Positions 47,912-56,047 of a stretch of 64,000 nt of DNA are shown here, one piece after another. Position numbers and translations under genes: made by a program. Source of the DNA: Nissabacter sp. SGAir0207 (GTDB lineage: Bacteria; Pseudomonadota; Gammaproteobacteria; Enterobacterales; Enterobacteriaceae); the NCBI RefSeq assembly GCF_005491205.1, contig NZ_CP028039.1, forward strand, positions 1-64,000, in the 5' to 3' direction. Numbering within the stretch: the first letter of the stretch is position 1; every line of letters begins with the position of its first letter. A model generated the notes under the pieces. That model had not been told where the DNA came from. It searched no databases and was given only the letters and a program-made list of their open reading frames with translations.

Positions 47912-48988
47912 CTAATTTTCAGAGGCTTCCTTATCGAAAAATAGATTTTTATATCTTGACAAAATACCTGGTGGAGCCATTGATTTAATTATTTTAATAT
48001 GGGGCAATATCGATAAGAAAATCTGCTGGCCTTCAGTGCTTTTAGCACCAATGTACTTTCTAATAAATTCATTCTCATCTATGATCCCTATCAAGAACTT
48101 GTAAACTTCTTTTCTTTCAATCAATATTCCAGAATCAAATATTTCATCTAAAGTTCTTATTAACTTGCGAAGCTGGTATTCAAGTGAAGCAAGTCTTTTC
48201 CCGTTAAATTCCATAATATCAGATGTTGATTTTCCATTGTTCACCCCGTTGATTTCTAATTTTTCCAAATAATCACGCTCTTGCTGGGTAAATAATTCTC
48301 GTAAAGATAAAAAGGATTCGTATGTTTCGTCGTCATTGTGTTGGCTTATTATATAATCTAGTATGCGTACTGCCTTTTGGGATTTTACATAGACGGAACT
48401 AATTATCGCGGTCTGTGCATTGTACTCATTTTGCAATTGAGATATCTGCTCTTCAAGATTTTTTTTAGAATTGTTTAACTTATCAAGTTCATCTTTAGCG
48501 TTGTCTATTCCCATTCGCGCTAGCTCTTGTTTTTCTTTTTCTCGTTCAATTTTTGTGTTGTTTATCTCAGCCTGAAGAGCAAGCGCTGCTTTTGCGGCCA
48601 TATTTGAATGCTCATCGGCTACAGATGCATCTGCTTTTTTTTGAGACAAAAGTATTTGTTTGTCTAAAATATTACCTTCAGCTTCAATTTCTTTTTTTAA
48701 CTTATGATTGGCCGCCCAAGTTTGCAACCAATCAATGCCCATTTGCAAGTATGGATATGCAATTGCTAATATCAAACCCCACAGTATCGGCTGAAAAAAT
48801 CTTTGTGAGTAATAGCTGGGTTCATTTAAAATGGCAGCAATGCGCTGCTCAATGCTGCTTTTGCTCAATGCTAATATAAGAATCGCGTCCCAATTTTTTA
48901 CTAAGAAACTCAAGGCAACAAAACCAAATATTGGGCTTGTAAGCCTATGCTTAACCGCTTCTTTGATTGATTCTTTAAGCTCTTCCAT
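47912..48988 (-). CDS. Inner-membrane coiled-coil protein, candidate exclusion/defence gene
   Basis: I place the start at the ATG at 48988, six bases after GGGAG; a GTG at 49000 is in frame. The 358-residue protein begins with an amphipathic helix. Two hydrophobic segments follow (PIFGFVALSFLVKNWDAILILAL and FFQPILWGLILAIAYPYLQMGI), then a long coiled coil (about 95-200) and a helical cytosolic domain. I do not recognise it. The low-GC, monocistronic setting inside a phage late region, and the pattern of two TM helices plus coiled coil, fit a moron acting on incoming phage or host envelope. Confidence 0.55.
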   Translation of the reverse strand: MEELKESIKEAVKHRLTSPIFGFVALSFLVKNWDAILILALSKSSIEQRIAAILNEPSYYSQRFFQPILWGLILAIAYPYLQMGIDWLQTWAANHKLKKEIEAEGNILDKQILLSQKKADASVADEHSNMAAKAALALQAEINNTKIEREKEKQELARMGIDNAKDELDKLNNSKKNLEEQISQLQNEYNAQTAIISSVYVKSQKAVRILDYIISQHNDDETYESFLSLRELFTQQERDYLEKLEINGVNNGKSTSDIMEFNGKRLASLEYQLRKLIRTLDEIFDSGILIERKEVYKFLIGIIDENEFIRKYIGAKSTEGQQIFLSILPHIKIIKSMAPPGILSRYKNLFFDKEASEN

Positions 48989-49090
48989 ACGAACTCCCAC
49001 AAATATTTCAAAATGCGGCCTTTACACCATTGCAGATGATCATGGGAGTTTACTACTTCTAAGAAAAAGAATCCTCTTTGCAAAAGTTTT

Positions 49091-49894
49091 TTATGATTTA
49101 GGGAACAGTCCCAATATAAAAGAGCGATAGTAATCCGACTCTTCCCTATGCTCTTCTTGTAGACTCTCTAGTTGGCTACGATTAGCATTGGCCGCGTCCA
49201 GCGCAGACAGCCTAATCCGCTTTACCCCAGGTTCTTCACAGATCGCCCTAAATGCGCCCCCAGCACTCACAGGGACGCCTGAAACAAGTAAGGGCTGCCC
49301 TGGCATCATCGCAGCCCTCAACGCCTCCAGAAAGCCATTGGTGCAGTGCTCAGCACCGTCCACGAAGACGAATGAGGTGCACCCCTTGAGAGAAGCCAAT
49401 TTCGCCTCTGTGAACTCCTGGGGGTTGAGCCACTCAATACGGCGGGCTGGCGTGCAGTCAAGATGCACGGCATGGGCGCTGAATGTCAGGTGTCGGGTCA
49501 GCACCGGGTAAAGCTGGGCTACCTGGATCAGGAGTGACTCGATGGTGCTCCAGGTACGCATATAGGGGGAAACAACATAGGCGCGGCCGTAGTAGCAGCA
49601 CAGCATTGACCACACTGCCAGCGCTGCCGCCGGCGCGTGAATGGGCGCTCGCTCCCCATGGGTCACGGCAATGTATTTTTCAGCGCTATACCCTGTGAGC
49701 CGCTCCATGGCTGGCATGATGTCGGCCGGGAACGTGAGGCGCATCTCTTGGCAAAAAGCAGGGAAGGGCTGCACAAGCATCGCATCCAGGTTGCCTATGT
49801 TGAAAGTGGCGAACTCCGCCCGGGCGCGCTCATGCTGTGCGGTGATGCCAGGCTTGAACATGGGGATCGTAGTGTTGAGACTATGGCTTGGCAT
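49091..49894 (-). CDS. Second degenerate ATPase-like protein
   Basis: The 267-residue protein contains IHAPAAALAVWSMLCCYYGRAYVVSPYMRTWSTIESLLIQVA, CTSFVFVDGAEHCTNGFLEALRAAMMPGQPLLVSGVPVSAGGAFRAICEEPG and KRIRLSALDAANA. The layout parallels a terminase ATPase domain. Walker A is lost, FVDGAEH takes the place of Walker B, and LLVSGVPV takes the place of motif III. It lies downstream of the methyltransferase in the same operon. A paralogue-like protein of similar size is at 45342-46157. Function is unknown; ATP hydrolysis is unlikely. Confidence 0.45.
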   Translation of the reverse strand: MPSHSLNTTIPMFKPGITAQHERARAEFATFNIGNLDAMLVQPFPAFCQEMRLTFPADIMPAMERLTGYSAEKYIAVTHGERAPIHAPAAALAVWSMLCCYYGRAYVVSPYMRTWSTIESLLIQVAQLYPVLTRHLTFSAHAVHLDCTPARRIEWLNPQEFTEAKLASLKGCTSFVFVDGAEHCTNGFLEALRAAMMPGQPLLVSGVPVSAGGAFRAICEEPGVKRIRLSALDAANANRSQLESLQEEHREESDYYRSFILGLFPKS

Positions 49895-49935
49895 GGTTTT
49901 CCGGGATAGGGCGGCCGGCGCGCGGCCGCTGGTGG

Positions 49936-52002
49936 TTAGAGGATGGCAATGATGTCGTGGACGCTGCCGCGTGTATCGCTGGCGCAGCTAATGGCGCGCC
50001 GTGCCACCAGCCCGCGCAGGGTGAAGCCCCGCGCTAGGTAGAGAGACATCACTTTTGGGGCGCTGCTATTGGTGATCACCACGCGCGCGCCGCGCCCGTG
50101 CGCCGCCAAAAGGTGATCGACCAGGGTTACCTGATCCTCATACGTGAAGCCATGCTCAGTGTAGGAGGTGAAGTTGCCTTCGCCTGGCATTGGCTCATAG
50201 GGCGGATCGCAAAAAATGACATCCCCCGCGCCGGCCTGGGCTATCGTCTCCTGGAAAGGCGCACAGATAAACTCTCGCCGCGCACTGCTTCCAACAAAGT
50301 GATCCAGCTCCGCCGCCGGGAAGTAGCTTCCGGCCTTTTTGTTCCAGCCCACGTTAAACATCCCTTTGCGGTTATAGCGGCTCAGGCCATTAAAGCAGGT
50401 GCGGTTAAGCGCCAGGAACAGCGCCGCGTGGCGCGCCGGATTGGCCAGCCGCGCGTTAAACTCCTCACGCAGGGCAAGATAGGCCTCGTTGCTATCGCAG
50501 TCTGCCACTAACTTAGACGCGGCCGGGATAATGGCTCCTGGATAGTCAGACAGATGCTGGTAGAGGTTGATAAGGTCTGGGTTGATGTCAGCCAGCAGGC
50601 AGCGCTCAAAGCCGGCATTCATAAAGACCGAACCTGCTCCCACAAAAGGCTCTACCAGCCGCTGGCCAGTGCCCAGGGCGGGCAGCAGCGCGTCAAGGAC
50701 GGAATATTTCCCACCCGCCCATTTCAGGAAGGGGCGCACCCGTACTGCACCCTCAATTGAGGGCGCGGCAGGCTGCATCACAGCGTTACTCACATTTTCC
50801 AAAATTCGTTGTCCTATCCAGTGCATAACAGGCACCGCCATGGAGTTACCCACTGCTTTGTAGCGGGGCGCATCAGGGCAGCTCTCGGCGGGCTTGCCTT
50901 TGAAGGGGATCATGGAGTGTCCATCAGGGAAGCCTTGCAACCTCTCACATTCCACGGGTCGAAGCCGGCGCACATGCTGACTGATCAGCGCGTGGGCTTT
51001 GTTGGAGCCGCCGCTGCCCGTACTTAAACAGTTGGCCACCTCCTCACCCAGCTCGGCAGTGGTGCCGCCCTCGCGGCCGCGCATCGATACCGCGCGGACA
51101 GGCATCACGGCGTGTACGTCTGTTCGGGTCAGGGTATGGCTTACCTCGGGCTTGTCGATCCCTAATTGGTTTCCGCCGTTGCGTCCGGTACGGTTAATGA
51201 CGTTGCCGGCAATGCTATAGGATGGGGCGTTATCCCATTCAATAGCGCTGCCTTCAGCTCCGGTGGCAACGGTCGCCCCCGGGACTCGGCTCGGCGGACT
51301 ATCGAGGCGCAGGCTGTCGAACTCAAATAATACTTCTGCGGGATCGAGGTCTTCTCTAGCACTTGCGACAACAAACACACGGCGGCGGCGTTGTGCCACT
51401 CCGAAGTATTGGGCATCGAGGGTGCGCCAGGCGATCCGGCGCTGCTGGCCATAAACACAACCCGAGAGTGGCCACTTTGGAATGTGATCACCGGCGGGCT
51501 TGCTCCAGCGCCAGTAGGCGGTGCTCTTTCCTGGCTCAGGTTGCTCACCAGGTGTAAGCGGTTGAGCTTCTCCAGCCAAGCCGGCCAGGAAGCAGCCGAA
51601 GGCGTTGCTGCCATCGGAGAGGACGCCTGGGACGTTCTCCCAGACGATAACGGCGGGGGGCTTTCCAGCGGCGGCGCGCTGGTGGTCGATTTCATTGGCT
51701 AACTCCACGTATTTCAGGGTTAGCTGTCCGCGCTCATCCTCCAGGCCAGTACCCAGCCCGGCCACCGAGAAGGCCTGGCAGGGCGTACCGCCCACCAGCA
51801 GGTCTGGCGCGGGAACGTTTCCGGCCTGCACCCGGCCGGCGATGGTGGTCATATCGCCCAGGTTGGGGACATCTGGCCAGTGGTGAGCCAGAACAGCGGA
51901 GGGGAAGGGGTCAATCTCAGAAAACCACGCCGCCCGGAAGCCCAGCGGCTCCCAGGCGACGGATGCAGCTTCAATGCCGCTGCATACCGAGCCGTAGATC
52001 AT
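49936..52002 (-). CDS. dmt: Bifunctional DNA methyltransferase: C5-cytosine (Dcm-like) fused to N6-adenine (Dam-like)
   Basis: The 688-residue protein has a full C5 methyltransferase in its first 400 residues: CSGIEAAS (motif I), GGTPCQAFSVAG with the catalytic Cys (IV), VWENVPGVLS (VI), FGVAQRRRRVF (VIII) and YKAVGNSMAVPVM (X). From about 425 it has a Dam-type enzyme: FLKWAGGK, LVEPFVGAGSVF and IFCDPPYEP (DPPY). P1 Dmt is similarly bifunctional. Target sites cannot be read off, though the Dam half resembles GATC enzymes. It overlaps the next upstream gene by 4 bases. It would modify phage DNA against restriction and could affect origin GATC sites. Confidence 0.9.
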   Translation of the reverse strand: MIYGSVCSGIEAASVAWEPLGFRAAWFSEIDPFPSAVLAHHWPDVPNLGDMTTIAGRVQAGNVPAPDLLVGGTPCQAFSVAGLGTGLEDERGQLTLKYVELANEIDHQRAAAGKPPAVIVWENVPGVLSDGSNAFGCFLAGLAGEAQPLTPGEQPEPGKSTAYWRWSKPAGDHIPKWPLSGCVYGQQRRIAWRTLDAQYFGVAQRRRRVFVVASAREDLDPAEVLFEFDSLRLDSPPSRVPGATVATGAEGSAIEWDNAPSYSIAGNVINRTGRNGGNQLGIDKPEVSHTLTRTDVHAVMPVRAVSMRGREGGTTAELGEEVANCLSTGSGGSNKAHALISQHVRRLRPVECERLQGFPDGHSMIPFKGKPAESCPDAPRYKAVGNSMAVPVMHWIGQRILENVSNAVMQPAAPSIEGAVRVRPFLKWAGGKYSVLDALLPALGTGQRLVEPFVGAGSVFMNAGFERCLLADINPDLINLYQHLSDYPGAIIPAASKLVADCDSNEAYLALREEFNARLANPARHAALFLALNRTCFNGLSRYNRKGMFNVGWNKKAGSYFPAAELDHFVGSSARREFICAPFQETIAQAGAGDVIFCDPPYEPMPGEGNFTSYTEHGFTYEDQVTLVDHLLAAHGRGARVVITNSSAPKVMSLYLARGFTLRGLVARRAISCASDTRGSVHDIIAIL

Positions 52003-52586
52003 GGTTTTTTGCCTGCCTGCCGGGTTTTCATGGCCATTTTATCCGGGGAGGCGGAAATGCCCAGGCACCAGACAGCATCTGCTGGGAATACGCCCTGGCG
52101 CGGCAGGGCACAATAGCGGGTAGGCAGGGCGGCCACAGCGCCCGGTGCGCCGGTAGTCACCCCATGGAATGCCAGCTCATCGGTCACGTCGCACGTCTTA
52201 ACGTACTCCGCCCACGCATCCACCAGCCGGACAGACACTGGGGTACGGCGGATAGAGAGGACGCACACATGCCAATTGCGCGGCATGGTCTGGTGAGGCA
52301 CGGCCAGCACCGGGGCGGCGCTGTCATGCGCCAGGCACAGCGCCGGCAGTTGGCGTAACTCACCGTCACAGTCCACCCAAATGATGTGCTCATGCTTGGC
52401 CAGCATCTCCTGGATAAACGTCGCCTTCATGGCGGTGTTTTTGTTCCAGTTGCCCCGGCTTGCACGGGGCTGGATGTCATAGGCAAGCCCCAGCTCATCA
52501 CACCGGCGGATCAGCGCCTGCGCGCGCGAGGCGTATTCCCATTCTGGGGTGTAAAACGAGACGATAACGGGGATAGGCCGGCTCAT
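51999..52586 (-). CDS. Glycosyltransferase-like protein (GT-A fold)
   Basis: The 195-residue protein opens IPVIVSFYTPEWEYASRAQALIRRCDELGLAYDIQPRASRGNWNKNTAMKATFIQEMLAKHEHIIWVDCDGELRQLPALC. This is a nucleotide-sugar-binding Rossmann-like half ending in a DxD-type motif (DCDGE). The acceptor is unknown. It is coupled by 4-base overlaps to the DNA methyltransferase downstream and the gene upstream, so a DNA-modification role is worth testing. Glycosylation of lipopolysaccharide or a virion protein is also possible. No membrane segment is seen. Confidence 0.6.
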   Translation of the reverse strand: MSRPIPVIVSFYTPEWEYASRAQALIRRCDELGLAYDIQPRASRGNWNKNTAMKATFIQEMLAKHEHIIWVDCDGELRQLPALCLAHDSAAPVLAVPHQTMPRNWHVCVLSIRRTPVSVRLVDAWAEYVKTCDVTDELAFHGVTTGAPGAVAALPTRYCALPRQGVFPADAVWCLGISASPDKMAMKTRQAGKKP

Positions 52587-53146
52587 GTCGGTTTACGTCC
52601 TCCAGACGTGATAGGATTTGCGGCGACCCTCTGGCGCGCATCCTCCATCACAATGGCACGCTCGATTGAGACGCGCGCCTCACGCAGATCCTTCAGACGG
52701 TCTTTATGCCCACGCTGGCCGGGCATCATCAGCTTTTTCAGCGCATGTTGTGTCGCGCTGCACGTCACCGACCAAGCTTCCAGAATGTCGTAAATATCGA
52801 TCACCACGCCTTTTACTTCACGATGGTATCGACTTGGCAGCTCAGGCATGGCTGGCGCTGGTTTTGAAGGCGTTGGGTGGCAGTGCGAAAAATGTTTATG
52901 GGTGGACATTGCCAGGCGCGAAACCATGCCCCTGAAATTTGTTACCACCTCGCCGGGCGGCAGCACTACAACGTGGCGACGGTAGTCGTTACACGATGCG
53001 CCCGTTTTATACAGACTGAAAGTAAGCACGTTAGGAAGGGAGCCTGATTCAATGACGCAGCACATCTCGTCTTTCTGCCACATACCCAAAGGACAGAAAC
53101 GGTCTGCCAGAGACAAGGCACGTTCGAAGTTTTCTTCGATATTCAT
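52583..53146 (-). CDS. Hypothetical phage protein, 187 aa
   Basis: It starts MNIEENFERALSLADRFCPLGMWQKDEMCCVIESGSLPNVLTF, a compact N-terminal domain. It ends with YDILEAWSVTCSATQHALKKLMMPGQRGHKDRLKDLREARVSIERAI. That C-terminal motif recalls the short helical module of DUF3310-like phage proteins of nucleotide metabolism. It is coupled on both sides by 4-base overlaps in the DNA-metabolism operon. The function is unknown. Confidence 0.5.
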   Translation of the reverse strand: MNIEENFERALSLADRFCPLGMWQKDEMCCVIESGSLPNVLTFSLYKTGASCNDYRRHVVVLPPGEVVTNFRGMVSRLAMSTHKHFSHCHPTPSKPAPAMPELPSRYHREVKGVVIDIYDILEAWSVTCSATQHALKKLMMPGQRGHKDRLKDLREARVSIERAIVMEDARQRVAANPITSGGRKPT

Positions 53147-54057
53147 CGTTGCGCCACCCCGCCCAGGGCTTCAGTCAGCTGATTTGTTACCTGGAACAGC
53201 TCATCAGCCACCAGCTCAATATCTGCGGCACGGCGCTGGTGGGCTTCCTCGCGGTCGATATCATCATTCTGCCCGATCAGCTCATCGGCAAATGAGAGGC
53301 CTGACAATGCGCCAGAGTCACTGACCACCAGCCACACGCGATCTTGCCAGTTAAGCTCGAGGCGGGTTACCAGCTTGCCAGCATCGATCATGGCCTGGAT
53401 TTCGTCTGATGCGAGGTCTTGCTTGGTCACCTTGGCCGCGCCGCCGTCAGCGAGAAGTGCTTGCAGCTCCGCGCGCTCGCCCAGCGTCCAGCCAGCTGGA
53501 GCTGAAGCGGTCTTGACCCACTCGGTGAGCGTCAGCTCAATGGGGCTTTCCATCGTCAGAGGAACAACCGGCAGTGAGCCAAGCGCCTTACGGATCAGCG
53601 CCAGCGCATCTTCTGCTTTCTTGGCCGGGGCATTCACAAATACGCGCATGTTTTGGATATCGAACAGCACCAGTGTTTGTGAATAACCCGAAAACGCGCG
53701 CGGCAGCAGGGAGTGGATCACCTCATCTTTCAGGCTCTCTTTCTCGCTCTTCTTCAGGCGGCGGTTCTGCTCGACCTCCAGGGTTTCGACCCGGCTGGCC
53801 AGGGCAGTTTTCACCACGGCACCCGGGAGCATCTTCTTTTCATGCTTGATGGCCACCAGCAGGAAACCATTGCCAGCTTGCACCAGCTCATCATCCGGGC
53901 TGAAGGTCAGCGGACTGATAAAGCCACTGCGCGCCATGTCCTGGGATGCACAGGGCGTAAAGCGGAATGCATCGAGCTGCTGTTGCATCTCGTCCTGGCT
54001 CAGGCCTACGTCGCGGCCAAGCTGGTAGATTGAGGCGGTGCGGAACTCCTTGAACAT
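53143..54057 (-). CDS. rdgC: RdgC recombination-associated protein
   Basis: The 304-residue protein matches bacterial RdgC along its length: LDAFRFTPCASQDMARSGFISPL, KMLPGAVVKTALASRVETLEVEQNRRLKKSEKESLKDEVIHSLLPRAFSGYSQT, AKKAEDALALIRKALGSLPVVPLTMESPIELTLTEWV and the end EALGGVAQR. RdgC forms a ring around duplex DNA and limits RecA filament formation. A phage-borne copy could control recombination of its circular or concatemeric DNA, or shield against host nucleases. It is in one operon with the methyltransferase. Confidence 0.92.
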   Translation of the reverse strand: MFKEFRTASIYQLGRDVGLSQDEMQQQLDAFRFTPCASQDMARSGFISPLTFSPDDELVQAGNGFLLVAIKHEKKMLPGAVVKTALASRVETLEVEQNRRLKKSEKESLKDEVIHSLLPRAFSGYSQTLVLFDIQNMRVFVNAPAKKAEDALALIRKALGSLPVVPLTMESPIELTLTEWVKTASAPAGWTLGERAELQALLADGGAAKVTKQDLASDEIQAMIDAGKLVTRLELNWQDRVWLVVSDSGALSGLSFADELIGQNDDIDREEAHQRRAADIELVADELFQVTNQLTEALGGVAQR

Positions 54058-54305
54058 CAGGCGGCCTCCACCAGCTCAACATTGAACGAGTTGCAGTTGA
54101 TTTGGCGGAAGAAGTCGAAAGCACTCTGGGGGTGCGAGAAGTTGCGCGCGTGGCCGTCGCGGGTGCCTAACACAAAGCTGGTGCCCTGTTGGTTAATGGC
54201 TACAACCTGGCAGCGCTCGCGGGTCGCCCTGATAAAGACATCGACCGCCGGATCATTAACGAGTTGGTCAATAAACTGGTGGCGGGTAACTACAATTTCG
54301 CTCAT
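54057..54305 (-). CDS. Small hypothetical protein, 82 aa
   Basis: I start at MSEIVVTRHQFIDQLVNDPAVDVF (54305), following GAGGTG; the longer frame crosses the promoter. It continues IRATRERCQVVAINQQGTSFVLGTRDGHARNFSHPQSAFDFFRQ, likely one alpha/beta domain. It is first in the rdgC-dmt operon with a one-base junction to rdgC. No family is recognised. Confidence 0.6.
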   Translation of the reverse strand: MSEIVVTRHQFIDQLVNDPAVDVFIRATRERCQVVAINQQGTSFVLGTRDGHARNFSHPQSAFDFFRQINCNSFNVELVEAA

Positions 54306-54350
54306 ACAAAGCACCTCACAGAAATAGTGAGGTGATTGTACTAAGTAACT
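54306..54350 (-). promoter_or_regulatory. Promoter and hairpin leader of the rdgC-dmt operon
   Basis: TACAAT on the minus strand is followed at once by CACCTCAC, seven bases, GTGAGGTG. The right arm includes the ribosome site of the first gene. It does not match the late-type 9-mer, so this operon is probably early. The palindrome may be an operator or may hide the ribosome site in RNA. Confidence 0.5.
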
Positions 54351-54390
54351 GTTTAAAAGCGGTAATCGTGTTTGTTGGTCTGGATGGGTA

Positions 54391-55047
54391 TCAGCCCTGC
54401 GCAACCGAAACTTTAGGTGCAGTAATGGACATGCTGCTGCTGGCCTTCAGGGTCATGGCACCGCCCGAGGCCAAGCTCATTGCGCCGGCCGCTTGGACGC
54501 TTAAGTCCCCATCTCCCTTAACCGTGACATTACCGGCAGCGTGGATGAATAGCGTGGCCTGTGAGGAGATATAGAGCTGCCCACTGTCGTTCATGCCCAT
54601 AGTGGAGCCGCTCGCCTTATGCGTCACTGACCAGCTGCCCGAGGCGTTGCGGATCTCCAGCAGCCCGTTACGGTCGGACACATAATCCTTTGTGGCGGTG
54701 ACCGTGCCGGCCGGCGGTGCACCCTCTACTGCCGGCGGGGAGTAGGCGGTGCCCTTTCCGGAGGCCTCGGCCGCCACGTTGGGGGTGCCACCAGCTGCAT
54801 CGGCGGCTCTGCCTACTATGCGCGGGCGGGTACTGTCGCCGCTATAAGGGAAATCCACCCAGACATCATCCCCGGCGATCAGCGGCACAAACGCCCCGTC
54901 ATCCGGTAGCAGGCGCTCCGCCCATGGGAGGCTGTCGGCCGGGATGCTATCCCATAGCCCCACCAGGCGCACGGAGACGCGGAGAAGCCCGTTAGGATCG
55001 GCCGTGCTGACCACTTTTGCGCGCTGCGGCGCGTTAATCTGTGCCAA
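54391..55047 (-). CDS. Baseplate spike protein (gpV/gp5-like)
   Basis: The 218-residue protein has an OB-fold N-terminus (AKVVSTADPNGLLRVSVRLVGLWDSIPADSLPWAERLLPDDGAFVPLIAGDDVWVDFPYSG). A triple-beta-helix tail with alternating short repeats follows (GSTMGMNDSGQLYISSQATLFIHAAGNVTVKGDGDLSVQAAGAMSLASGGAMTLKASSSMSI). This is the central puncturing spike of contractile tails. It lacks the C-terminal metal tip, which the separate PAAR protein would provide. It overlaps the hub gene by 14 bases. Confidence 0.85.
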   Translation of the reverse strand: MAQINAPQRAKVVSTADPNGLLRVSVRLVGLWDSIPADSLPWAERLLPDDGAFVPLIAGDDVWVDFPYSGDSTRPRIVGRAADAAGGTPNVAAEASGKGTAYSPPAVEGAPPAGTVTATKDYVSDRNGLLEIRNASGSWSVTHKASGSTMGMNDSGQLYISSQATLFIHAAGNVTVKGDGDLSVQAAGAMSLASGGAMTLKASSSMSITAPKVSVAQG

Positions 55048-56047
55048 ATGAAATCACTCCTAAAACGGCGCGGCAGGTATAGCCGAAACGGTCTTCCTGA
55101 TGGGTGACGCGCTCGACAATCATCTTTGTAGGGACGGACTCATCAAGCCCGCTGGTGGAATCGTAGGTATGAACCAGCACCTTGATGACCATGCCAGGGG
55201 TCAGGGCGGTGTTGCCGCTTACCTCCATGTCAAACTTGGGCAGCAGGTAGGTGGCCATGTTGTTCAATGCTGCCTGGTCATCGGCGCTCACCATTTTCAC
55301 AGGCCAGCTCTCCTTACCGGCAGACAGCAGCCCACCCGTCAGGGAATAGGCCATATAGCGCACCTGGCGCGACGCGGCATAAACCTGATCCTGGTTGAGC
55401 TTGGCAAAGCGGGTGATCAGCAGCGTGGCCTTGGAGTTGTTCGCCTCATACGTCAGGGTTGGGCTGGCTCGGGATAGGGCGGCCATGCTCTTCACGTGGA
55501 TAACGCCCCGGGATGACCAGCACAGTGCGCCGGCCTCTTGCGCCATGCGCGCCAGCACACTGGCCGGCGTCTGCCCCATGTTGAGGTGATACGTACCCAG
55601 CTTTTTGAAACTGTCCGCATCGACCTGGAGCGTACCGGCCAGCCCCTTGAGGATCACCGCCGGCTGTTTCTTCACAAAGAACTGCGGCTTGGGTGCCGGC
55701 TCCTTGAGGGCTTTCACCTTTTCGCTGAAGGCAATCACCTTTACCATGTCCGCCTCATGCGGAGCCTTGAGCACGGTAAAGGACTCGGTGAACGAGGTGT
55801 TGCCTTGCCCCTGGGGGTCGCCAAGGGAGCAGGTCAGGATGGAGCCATATTTCACGCCCAGGTTATCAACCAGGTAGCCCGTGCTGTCGTGTATCTCCAG
55901 CTCCAGCTGGGGACCCGACAAGTCCGCCACCTCGATGTAAGTGCACCGGGCAATCATCGAGCGCGGGATCTCCGTGCCGTCCTTTGTCACGCTCTGCAAA
56001 AAGAGTTGTGTGCGCTTGCTGGTGGCGCTGCCGGCAGTGCCTGCCAT
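55034..56047 (-). CDS. Baseplate hub protein (gpD/gp27-like)
   Basis: The 337-residue protein starts MAGTAGSATSKRTQLFLQSVTKDGTEIPRSMIARCTYIEVADLSGPQLELEIHDSTGYLVDNLGVKYGSILTCSLGDP. It contains GTYHLNMGQTPASVLARMAQEAGALCWSSRGVIHVKSM, the pattern of hub proteins forming a trimeric ring between tube and spike. It lies directly upstream of the spike gene with a 14-base overlap and ends with a FGYTCRAVLGVISFGTD barrel strand. Confidence 0.7.
   Translation of the reverse strand: MAGTAGSATSKRTQLFLQSVTKDGTEIPRSMIARCTYIEVADLSGPQLELEIHDSTGYLVDNLGVKYGSILTCSLGDPQGQGNTSFTESFTVLKAPHEADMVKVIAFSEKVKALKEPAPKPQFFVKKQPAVILKGLAGTLQVDADSFKKLGTYHLNMGQTPASVLARMAQEAGALCWSSRGVIHVKSMAALSRASPTLTYEANNSKATLLITRFAKLNQDQVYAASRQVRYMAYSLTGGLLSAGKESWPVKMVSADDQAALNNMATYLLPKFDMEVSGNTALTPGMVIKVLVHTYDSTSGLDESVPTKMIVERVTHQEDRFGYTCRAVLGVISFGTD

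Noticed and set aside
54333..54350. A tenth late-type promoter before the rdgC-dmt operon
   Set aside because: TACAAT is present but the sequence 15-7 bases upstream does not match the 9-mer.
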